The notes below the pieces were generated by a model that did no database searches, was not told the DNA's origin, and saw only the letters and a list, made by a program, of their open reading frames with translations. The translations under genes and the position numbers were made by a program. DNA of 28,388 nucleotides from UBA4823 sp034436035 (GTDB taxonomy: Bacteria; Chloroflexota; Anaerolineae; Anaerolineales; UBA4823), in contig DAOTVW010000037.1 of the NCBI GenBank assembly GCA_034436035.1, forward strand, positions 1 to 28,388. The letters are read 5' to 3'. Shown here one piece after another: positions 14,540 through 21,252 of the stretch (positions are counted from its first letter, which is position 1; each line of letters starts with the position of its first letter).

Positions 14540-16540
14540 ATGCGACGCCCATTCCAAATCCGCTTTCTATTTTTCCTGGCAATTTTTATCATTGCAGCTT
14601 TGTTATTAAGTGCCTGCGGACAAATTAGTTCAGCTACCGATACAGATGAGCAATTATTCTTAGTAGAAGAAGTGATTATTGGCTTGCTGCTGGCAGCGGT
14701 GATCGTTGGAATTTTGGCACATCGCTTGCGGGTACCGTACACCATCGGACTGGTCATGATGGGGTTAATGCTTGCCTTGGGTGTGCGAGCACGTTTGCAT
14801 ATCGCCCCCAACGTCATCTTAGCAGTGCTGGTGCCACCGCTGATATTCGAAGCAGCTTTTCACCTCAAATATGAAGAATTACGAGAAAACCTCGCCCATA
14901 TCGTCACCCTGGCAGTACCAGGAGTAATTTTGACAACCTGGCTGGCTGGATTCATCGTCCATTGGGGTACCGGCATGAGTCTCGCCAGCGCATTAGTTTT
15001 TGGTGCAGTTGTGGCGGCAACGGACCCAGTATCCGTGGTGGCGTTATTCCGCCGTTTGGGGGTTCCGAACCGCCTGCGCATCCTCATCGAAGGAGAGAGT
15101 TTATTCAATGATGGCACTGCCATTGTGGTCTTTCATCTCATAGTGGCGGCTGCTGTTGCCAGTGAAAGCTCGTTATCCTTTTTCCCTACATTATTCAATT
15201 TTCTCAAAGTCGCCGGTGGTGGGATTGTAATCGGGGCTGTCCTAGGCTATTTGATATCAGAAATCATCGCCCGCATTGATGATTATCTCATCGAAACAAC
15301 GTTAACCACCATTCTGGCTTATGGGGCATATTTAATTGGGGAGTATTTTGGGGTCAGCGGTGTCTTAGCGGTTGTTGTAGCTGGTCTGATCAATGGAAAC
15401 ATTGGCCCGCGCGGGATGTCTCCGACAACGCACATCGTCGTATTGAACTTCTGGGAGTACATTGCCTTCATCGCCAACACTTTTGTGTTCTTGCTCATTG
15501 GCTTACAAATCAACCTGCCATTGCTTTTGCAAAATTGGACCTATATATTTTGGGCAATCAGCGCGGTTCTGGTCACACGTGCCCTCACGGTTTATACCCT
15601 ACCGCGTTTTAAATTTCCCCTGCCGCGCAGCTGGTTGCACGTCTTGAATTGGGGCGGATTGCGCGGCGCAATCTGCCTGGCCCTGGCATTAAGTTTACCA
15701 GAGTCCCTCGGTAGCACTCGTTCCACCATTCAGGTGATGGCGTTTGGAGTGGTTTTGTTCACCCTGCTAGTTCAAGGGTTGAGCATGGAAACGCTGGTGC
15801 ATAAATTGAAAATCATGCAGCGCAATGAACTACAGGACGAATACGAGCGCCGTCACGCCCGCGCAGTTACTGCCCGCACCGCTTATACCCACCTTGAACG
15901 GCGTTACCGCCAAGGCCTCATCTCGGAACATGTCTGGTTGACTCTCTCCCCGATTTTAGAACAACGCACCCAAGCGCTTTCAAAAGCCGTGAAAGAAATT
16001 CTCATCCAAGAACCGGCTCTTGAAGAAGAGGAATTGAATATTTCCCGGCGAGAATATTTACGGGCGAAACGGAGCACCCTCAATTCTTTACGCCGGGATG
16101 GCGTCATCAGCGATGAGATATATGAACAACTGGCTGCGGAAATAGATACTGCCCTCATGGAAAACAGCAGCGGTTGGACGGAATTATTGAGTGATGCTTC
16201 GAATCATCAGATTAAAGTAGATCGTCTGTTGATCGCAGTGATCCAGGAAACAGATTTTGAAAATGTTATCAATGGGTTGACCAGATTAGGGGTCTCCATA
16301 ACCTATTTCATCAGCAAGGGAGGCTTTCTCAAGCGCAAGAACATTACCCTTTTGATTGGATATCGCTTAGAGAAAGAAAATGTTGTCGTCAGGGAATTGG
16401 AAAAGAATTGCCGCAAGCGGGTGGAAGTTATTACCAATCCGTTAGATTTAGGAAGCGCAGCAGCGCCGACGATGATGCCCATCGAAATCGGTGGTGCTAC
16501 AGCCTTCTCGTTCGAAGTAGAACATTTTGAAATGTTTTAG
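14540..16540 (+). CDS. CPA1-family Na+(K+)/H+ antiporter fused to a C-terminal DarA/PstA-type c-di-AMP receptor domain
   Basis: A 666-aa monovalent cation/proton antiporter. The membrane part (about 40-430) carries the CPA1 signature ATDPVSVVALFRRLGVPNR and the ion-site segment EGESLFNDGTAIVVF, plus GGLRGAICLALALSLPE. A helical cytoplasmic region (about 430-555), common in this family, has the paired RQGLISEHVW/RRDGVISDEIY repeats. The last 109 residues (558-666) match the DarA/PstA (YaaQ, DUF970) PII-like receptor from end to end: LLIAVIQETD, SKGGFLKRKNITLLIG and the ending IEIGGATAFSFEVEHFEMF. That is the full length of free-standing DarA. The N-terminus resembles a lipoprotein signal (L-L-S-A-C, Cys26). 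c-di-AMP gating of ion exchange is inferred. The end overlaps the convergent hydrolase gene by four bases. Confidence 0.92.
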   Translation: MRRPFQIRFLFFLAIFIIAALLLSACGQISSATDTDEQLFLVEEVIIGLLLAAVIVGILAHRLRVPYTIGLVMMGLMLALGVRARLHIAPNVILAVLVPPLIFEAAFHLKYEELRENLAHIVTLAVPGVILTTWLAGFIVHWGTGMSLASALVFGAVVAATDPVSVVALFRRLGVPNRLRILIEGESLFNDGTAIVVFHLIVAAAVASESSLSFFPTLFNFLKVAGGGIVIGAVLGYLISEIIARIDDYLIETTLTTILAYGAYLIGEYFGVSGVLAVVVAGLINGNIGPRGMSPTTHIVVLNFWEYIAFIANTFVFLLIGLQINLPLLLQNWTYIFWAISAVLVTRALTVYTLPRFKFPLPRSWLHVLNWGGLRGAICLALALSLPESLGSTRSTIQVMAFGVVLFTLLVQGLSMETLVHKLKIMQRNELQDEYERRHARAVTARTAYTHLERRYRQGLISEHVWLTLSPILEQRTQALSKAVKEILIQEPALEEEELNISRREYLRAKRSTLNSLRRDGVISDEIYEQLAAEIDTALMENSSGWTELLSDASNHQIKVDRLLIAVIQETDFENVINGLTRLGVSITYFISKGGFLKRKNITLLIGYRLEKENVVVRELEKNCRKRVEVITNPLDLGSAAAPTMMPIEIGGATAFSFEVEHFEMF

Positions 16541-17016
16541 ATTAACTCCTTCCAATTTATCGTTAAAAATGTATTTTGTAAACTGTGATCGTCATCGACG
16601 ACATGAAATTCCAGGGCGCGGAATACCTGCCGAGCTACGTGTTTTACTTCCTCTACGGGTATGAGGGTGTCCTGGCGGCCATGATAAATGATTACCGGAA
16701 TGGTTATCGGAGGGGGAGGAGAGTTTATAAAATCAGGAAACGTGAGCGCCGGCGCCAGTAAAACCAATTTTTCTACCTGACGAGGATGCCAGCAAGCATA
16801 GTAGGTTGCCATCAATCCGCCTAAACTGGAACCGACGATTCGCCAGCCATGTTTGCGCCCAATCAGAGCAGTTAATTGAGCCATGCGTTCTTCTAAGCCA
16901 CCGCTAAAATCTGGGGTGAGGATATCGCTAAAGACTTGTCGCAAGTGGCTAGCTTTAAAACCCTGGCTGCTTCCTTCGAGACCATGAATAAAAAGGCGGC
17001 GTGGGATGCACTTCAT
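16537..17016 (-). CDS. Small alpha/beta hydrolase (YqiA-like esterase)
   Basis: A 159-aa serine hydrolase similar to the compact YqiA/UPF0227 esterases. The catalytic triad can be read: Ser64 in the nucleophile elbow G-S-S-L-G-G, Asp116 in YHGRQDTLIP and His144 in DDDHSLQ. The oxyanion HG motif is near residue 10 (FIHGLEGSSQG). It lacks a lid domain and any export signal, so it is cytoplasmic. Its ATG overlaps the MoaD-like gene stop (17013-17016), so the two are translationally coupled; whether it serves the aldehyde oxidoreductase pathway, for example by releasing acids or protecting against reactive esters, is unknown. Confidence 0.82.
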   Translation of the reverse strand: MKCIPRRLFIHGLEGSSQGFKASHLRQVFSDILTPDFSGGLEERMAQLTALIGRKHGWRIVGSSLGGLMATYYACWHPRQVEKLVLLAPALTFPDFINSPPPPITIPVIIYHGRQDTLIPVEEVKHVARQVFRALEFHVVDDDHSLQNTFLTINWKELI

Positions 17017-17240
17017 GCTCCGCCTCCCACTACGGCGAGCAATTTAATTTCATCCCCCTCCTGGATGAGATAGTCTTTGGATTGCTGTGCGCCATTTACC
17101 ACCACCAATGCCACAATCTCGGGGGGAATATTCAGGGTAGTAATTGCCTCACGAACCGTGATATTGGAAGGAACAGATACCATGCTTGCCCCTTGAATAT
17201 ATTCCTTCAAAATTCCAAATGGTTTAAGTATGGCAGTCAT
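17013..17240 (-). CDS. MoaD/ThiS-like ubiquitin-fold sulfur carrier
   Basis: A 75-aa beta-grasp protein of the MoaD/ThiS superfamily. The fold is suggested by FGILKEYIQGA, the middle segment TVREAITTLNIPPE and the end DEIKLLAVVGGGA. In sulfur carriers the C-terminal Gly-Gly is thiocarboxylated; here the chain ends Gly-Gly-Gly-Ala, so one Ala follows the glycines. MoaD-like genes often accompany aldehyde ferredoxin oxidoreductases and probably supply sulfur for the tungstopterin. It follows the oxidoreductase gene by 59 bases that contain a perfect hairpin, and is coupled to the hydrolase downstream. No Shine-Dalgarno is visible before the ATG. Confidence 0.82.
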   Translation of the reverse strand: MTAILKPFGILKEYIQGASMVSVPSNITVREAITTLNIPPEIVALVVVNGAQQSKDYLIQEGDEIKLLAVVGGGA

Positions 17241-17251
17241 AGGATAAAGGG

Positions 17252-17283
17252 AGACCCTAAAGAGGAGTGTCTCTTTAGGGTCT
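17252..17283 (-). terminator. Perfect 13-bp hairpin between aor and moaD-like gene
   Basis: AGACCCTAAAGAG at 17252-17264 is exactly complementary to 17271-17283, with a six-base loop. It starts 16 bases after the oxidoreductase stop and ends 11 bases before the MoaD-like ATG. There is no U-tract beyond TTTAT. It may be a leaky terminator or processing site that lowers MoaD expression relative to the enzyme. Confidence 0.6.
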
Positions 17284-17299
17284 ATTGTTTATGTCGAAC

Positions 17300-19123
17300 T
17301 TAGTTGACAAATTGTTCCAAATTCAGCCGTGCAATCGTTTCAGCAGTCGGTGTGCCATTTTGAGACCACCCGCGTTGTTCATAGTAATAGTCGAGCAATT
17401 TTTGGACGTCTTCATAGCGGGTGATTTGTCCAGCGGTTGCTCCGGTTTTGGGCGGTTCTTCATAAAAGCGGGGTGCAGGCAGGTCCCATTCTCTGCCAAA
17501 TCCATCAATTTCCCGCATCCAGTATAAGCGGGTGAGATTCCAAATACGCTCGCCAACGGTTTCGAGGTCTTCCCAACTGCGCTTAATGCCCGTAATCGCT
17601 TCCAGAGCGGGCAGATAAAGGTTGCGATCGATGCTTAATTCCACCCATTGCAAACGGCAAGCCCCGAGCACATCAAACATCGGTCGGAAATTTTGCAGCC
17701 AAATGACGCGCGCAACTTTTTCTGGAACCACTTTCTCGCGCCCAACTTGCAAATCATAGGTTATTGCCCAAGCGCGGTTATGATGCGCCCCCACATCACA
17801 GGTCATATACGCCAGCAGCATTGCAGTGGCATTATGGGTCGCATAGGCGGATTGCTCCATCCCTTTGACATGGATGGCAAATTTTTCACTGCCTTTTCCA
17901 ACTTTTTGAGAGGCCCGTTTTACTCCTTCTGCTAACAAAGCTCCAATGCCTTCCTTACGGGCAATCTTTTCAATAAGCGCAAAAACAGCTTCTGCATTGC
18001 CAAACTTCAAGTCCAATCCATCGGTGTCTTTCTTGGTAAAGATACCTTTTTCGTAACATTCCATTGCCCAGGCAATCACGCCGCCAGTGCTGATTGTGTC
18101 AATGCCTAAATCATCACATAGCAGGTTTGCCTGTGCGACATCTTCGATGTTACCTAAACCAAGATCAGAACCGAGCATCCCGATGGTCTCATATTCCGGA
18201 CCCTCGACATACGTGTTATACCGACGCATGTGGCTGTATTTCCCGCATGGGGAAGGGCAACCAAAACAGCCTTTATCGGTCACCACGATCGTTTTTCGCA
18301 TTACGGGCGCATAAAGGTTCTTTCCCAACTCAAATGAGCCAGCCGTGAAATTACGGGTAGGAAGGGCACCCACCTCATCGCACCAGCTGACAACCATGGT
18401 AGTGCCGTAACTCTGCCATTCTTTGAGTATTTCTGCCTCTTTACAAGCTTTAAAGAGATCCATCCCGGCTTGTTTATAGCCTTGGAGGTCCGCTACGGGA
18501 ATTGATTTTGTGCCATGCAAGACAATAGCCTTGACTTTTTTCGTGCCTAAAACCGCACCTACACCCCCTCTTCCAGCCTGCCTTCCATAATCATGGTTGA
18601 TATGGGCAAATAAAACTCCGTTTTCACCTGCTGGACCGATGGTAGCGATTTGATATTCTTCACCAAATTGCTCTTTGAGCTCTTTTTCGACGGTGATACT
18701 GCTTTTCCCCCATAAATGAGATGCATCTCTCAATTCCACTTTATTGTCGTCGATGAAGAGATAGACCGGCTTGGGACTAATCCCTTCAAGAATGATGCTG
18801 TCCAGACCGGCATATTTCATTTCTGCGGTGAAATGCCCCCCCATAGAGGCTGATGCATAGCCACCGGTTAAAGGCGATTTGGTCGTCCAATCACATTTCC
18901 CGCCCCCAGGGATTAATAACCCAGAGAAAGGCCCAGTGGAGATGATCATTTTGTTTTCCGGACCAAACGGATCTGCCTTTGCCGGTACTTCTTTGGTTAA
19001 GAAGTAAATCCCAAATCCGCGTCCTCCCAGAAAATCACGGGCAACATCCGGTGGTGTTGGTTGCTTTTGAATTTGCCCAGTTTTTAAATTGACTCTTAGT
19101 ATGCTTCCGCCATAGCCGTTCAT
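17300..19123 (-). CDS. aor: Aldehyde ferredoxin oxidoreductase (tungsten-dependent)
   Basis: A cytoplasmic tungstopterin enzyme that oxidises aldehydes to acids with ferredoxin, or reduces acids in the reverse direction. The N-terminal domain starts MNGYGGSILRVNL and shows the cofactor-binding FLGGRGFG and GRGGVGAVLG segments. The single [4Fe-4S] cluster is held by C286-x2-C289-x3-C293 (CFGCPSPC) and the distal Cys489. Glu312 (EGPEYETIG) and His448 (VGAHHNR) match the active-site Glu and His of Pyrococcus AOR. The length of 607 aa is standard. AGGAGGAG precedes the ATG and overlaps the stop of the ferredoxin gene, giving tight coupling. The aldehyde substrate is unknown. Confidence 0.96.
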   Translation of the reverse strand: MNGYGGSILRVNLKTGQIQKQPTPPDVARDFLGGRGFGIYFLTKEVPAKADPFGPENKMIISTGPFSGLLIPGGGKCDWTTKSPLTGGYASASMGGHFTAEMKYAGLDSIILEGISPKPVYLFIDDNKVELRDASHLWGKSSITVEKELKEQFGEEYQIATIGPAGENGVLFAHINHDYGRQAGRGGVGAVLGTKKVKAIVLHGTKSIPVADLQGYKQAGMDLFKACKEAEILKEWQSYGTTMVVSWCDEVGALPTRNFTAGSFELGKNLYAPVMRKTIVVTDKGCFGCPSPCGKYSHMRRYNTYVEGPEYETIGMLGSDLGLGNIEDVAQANLLCDDLGIDTISTGGVIAWAMECYEKGIFTKKDTDGLDLKFGNAEAVFALIEKIARKEGIGALLAEGVKRASQKVGKGSEKFAIHVKGMEQSAYATHNATAMLLAYMTCDVGAHHNRAWAITYDLQVGREKVVPEKVARVIWLQNFRPMFDVLGACRLQWVELSIDRNLYLPALEAITGIKRSWEDLETVGERIWNLTRLYWMREIDGFGREWDLPAPRFYEEPPKTGATAGQITRYEDVQKLLDYYYEQRGWSQNGTPTAETIARLNLEQFVN

Positions 19124-19134
19124 TTTCGCTCCTC

Positions 19135-19542
19135 CTATGCTGCTGCCGCTTCAACTTCCGCAATCCAAAGTGCGCTGGTGCCGCACACGGTTACACAATC
19201 TCCACAGAGATCGCATTTCCAGGCCGTGTCTGCCAGTTCGGTGCGCACAAACATCACCCCTTCTGGGCACTCTGACACACAAGCCTCGCAGAGATTGCAC
19301 TCATCCATATCGACATAGTAGGCGCCCCGTTCATTGACTTTGATTGCTTCGGTTGGACATACCTTGGCACAATCCCCACATTGGGTGCAGACCTTTACCT
19401 CATAGGTTCCCGGTACCGGGAAGTGCGGGAGGATGACCAGAGCTGCTTTTTTGGGATTGTTCTCGTGAAAGAGGTTTAATGAACAAGCCACCAGGCAGGC
19501 TTTACAACCAGAACACCTGGAGCTATCAACATATAGTCGCAT
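19135..19542 (-). CDS. Four-cluster ferredoxin-like electron-transfer subunit of AOR
   Basis: A 135-aa protein with 16 cysteines arranged as four [4Fe-4S]-type motifs: CSGCKACLVAC near residue 10, CTQCGDCAKVCP, CNLCEACVSECP and CDLCGDCVTVC. This is the polyferredoxin subunit typical of bacterial AOR operons (AorA-like), acting as electron conduit between AOR and cellular ferredoxin or another partner. It ends in a short Ala-rich tail. The gene is first in the operon, with AGGAG upstream of its ATG; its stop codon lies 11 bases before aor. No flavoprotein subunit (AorC) is present here, so electrons probably go directly to a soluble carrier. That last point is an inference. Confidence 0.92.
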   Translation of the reverse strand: MRLYVDSSRCSGCKACLVACSLNLFHENNPKKAALVILPHFPVPGTYEVKVCTQCGDCAKVCPTEAIKVNERGAYYVDMDECNLCEACVSECPEGVMFVRTELADTAWKCDLCGDCVTVCGTSALWIAEVEAAAA

Positions 19543-19883
19543 TTTCCCACTCTCCTGATTGTGAAATTTTGAACCAATAAATTTAGCTTATCCCATATTA
19601 ATAGTTTGAGCAATGGATAATAATCCTGTTTTTAGGGGTAAGGTTATCATGGTTTTGATATGCCCTTTCAGGAAAGCTTCTGTCAAACTTTATCCGTATC
19701 TCACAGGGACAGTTTGCTTTGCCCTTTTCCCTAAGGTGACAAACGAAATAGGGAAGACAAGCACCATCCGCAAATACCTCCCAGTATGCAGGTATGGGCG
19801 CCATGCAAATTTTCGTGATCTTATTCGCGATTGTTTTTTGCCTCGCGATGCAACAGAGACAAGAAAAAGTAAAAAAATTATTT
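19543..19883 (-). promoter_or_regulatory. Leader region of the AOR operon with possible structured RNA
   Basis: This 341-base stretch has no gene. Toward the ferredoxin start it holds, on the minus strand, a hairpin ATACCT/AGGTAT with a 10-base loop extended by GCGCC/GGTGC (19761-19801), a 7-bp stem TTCCCTA/TAGGGAA (19727-19733 with 19749-19755), and a 6-bp CAAACT/AGTTTG pair (19684-19689 with 19711-19716). Self-complementary TCGCGA occurs twice, at 19825-19830 and 19843-19848, near the end of the upstream TrkA gene and could form a hairpin. The series of stems suggests a structured 5' leader, possibly a ligand-responsive one; I could not match it to a riboswitch class. Confidence 0.4.
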
Positions 19884-20552
19884 TTATTCGTTTATACCAA
19901 ACAGCGCAGCCAACTGTGGAATTTGCTGGGTATGGATTAATGCAATCACTTCATCGAATGGTTGCAATACGGTATCTCCTTTAGGAATAATCAACCGTTC
20001 CTCGCGAATGATTGCAACGAGTGTGCATTCGGATGGCAGATTGAGCTCTCTTACCATTTTTCGAATCGCAATTGATTCGGGATGCACCCTCTCTTCCACA
20101 ATAGAGTATTCACCACTGCGCAATTTAAGCAGCACCATCATATCGCCCAGCGACATTTCCTCGACGATCAACTTTGCCAGGATGTCGGTTTGATCGACTG
20201 CAATATCCACGCCCATTTCATCACTGAACAGCCAGGCATTTTTCGGGTTATTCACCCGGGCAATAGTGCGTGGTACATGGAATTCAAATCTCCCTAAAGT
20301 AGTTATCACTAAATTAGTTTCATCCTCTCCGGTAACGGCTGCCAAGACATCCGCTTGCAGGATGCCTGCTCCTTCCAATATAGATGGAGAGCTGCCATCT
20401 CCTTCAATAACCACTTCCTTTGAGATTTCCTGCCGCAGGCGTTCCACAATTTGCGGACGAATTTCAATCAAGCGAACTTTATGCCCCTGACGAAGGAGTT
20501 GCTCCGCTAAAAACGAGCCTGTTTTTCCACCACCGACGATAATCACGAACAT
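19884..20552 (-). CDS. TrkA/RCK-family potassium-transport regulatory protein (second of pair)
   Basis: A 222-aa cytoplasmic RCK protein: an N-terminal NAD-binding Rossmann domain (VGGGKTGSFLAEQLL, acidic end of strand 2 at IEIRP, GDGSSP) followed by a TrkA-C/RCK_C domain (about 140-222; SIAIRKMVRELNLP, IIPKGDTVLQPFDEVIALI). The second glycine of the usual G-x-G-x-x-G is Lys in GGGKTG. Such proteins gate K+ channels or transporters (TrkH, KtrB) in response to nucleotides, and RCK_C domains of KtrA/KtrC and CpaA bind c-di-AMP. It starts two bases after the first TrkA-like gene, with AAGGAG upstream. No TrkH/KtrB gene is in view, so its partner may be the KimA-like transporter, the ATPase or a distant channel. 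Confidence 0.9.
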   Translation of the reverse strand: MFVIIVGGGKTGSFLAEQLLRQGHKVRLIEIRPQIVERLRQEISKEVVIEGDGSSPSILEGAGILQADVLAAVTGEDETNLVITTLGRFEFHVPRTIARVNNPKNAWLFSDEMGVDIAVDQTDILAKLIVEEMSLGDMMVLLKLRSGEYSIVEERVHPESIAIRKMVRELNLPSECTLVAIIREERLIIPKGDTVLQPFDEVIALIHTQQIPQLAALFGINE

Positions 20553-20554
20553 AG

Positions 20555-21214
20555 TTATTCTCCTTCCATATACCCTAAAAGTGCTTTTAATCGACTCAGC
20601 GCAGCTGTCAACGTGGTGACATGGAGGATATCGCCCTCCATAAGAATAGTCCCCTGAATAGGCACAAAGGCTTTCCCTTGCCTCGTAATCGCACTAACCT
20701 GAATTTCCCCCGGAACAATGAGATCGCGCACTTGTTTCCCTGCCAGATGGGGAAATACCTCGATCGACAACACCGCCACTTCACCGGTGCCAAAAGTTAA
20801 AATCGGATCTAACTCTTGGTATAACAACAGCTGCCTTACCCGTTCGGCACCCAATTCAGTTGATGAAAAGGTTAACAAACCCAAACGGCGGTAAATTTCA
20901 GCCCGGCGGGGATCATAAAGGCTGGCAACTACCTTGGGTACATGGAATATATTGCGCGCAATCCGGGCAGCAATGATATTGGCATTATCCGAATTACTGG
21001 TGGCAGCAAACGCTTCGGCATCTTTGATCCCTGCCTCGATTAATGTTTTTTGGTCGAATCCGATACCAATGATGACTTTCCCGCGAAAGCCGTAACGCAT
21101 CTTTTCCAGCGTCGCTTCGTCGGTATCCACAACGGTGACCGAATGCCCTTCTGCATCCATCAAGCGGGCAAATTGCTCACCCACCCTACCACAACCCATC
21201 ACGATTAACTTCAT
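20555..21214 (-). CDS. TrkA/RCK-family potassium-transport regulatory protein (first of pair)
   Basis: A 219-aa RCK protein with a complete Rossmann nucleotide site (MGCGRVGEQFARLM, VVDTD at strand 2, ATSNSDNANI) and a C-terminal TrkA-C domain (about 140-215; LAGKQVRDLIVPGEIQ, ILMEGDILHVTT). GGAGG lies six bases before the ATG. The pair resembles CeoB/CeoC of mycobacteria, which sit beside an APC-type permease; that comparison is from memory. Two different RCK subunits suggest a hetero-oligomeric gating ring. It follows the P-type ATPase gene by 38 bases on the same strand, placing it in the cation operon. Confidence 0.9.
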   Translation of the reverse strand: MKLIVMGCGRVGEQFARLMDAEGHSVTVVDTDEATLEKMRYGFRGKVIIGIGFDQKTLIEAGIKDAEAFAATSNSDNANIIAARIARNIFHVPKVVASLYDPRRAEIYRRLGLLTFSSTELGAERVRQLLLYQELDPILTFGTGEVAVLSIEVFPHLAGKQVRDLIVPGEIQVSAITRQGKAFVPIQGTILMEGDILHVTTLTAALSRLKALLGYMEGE

Positions 21215-21252
21215 TTTAATCCTCCTGTCTATGGTTTTATAACGAATATCAA

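Noticed and set aside
19613..19984. A 123-codon plus-strand frame in the AOR leader region
   Set aside because: It has no Shine-Dalgarno or family match, runs into the TrkA-like gene on the other strand, and the region is better explained as a leader.
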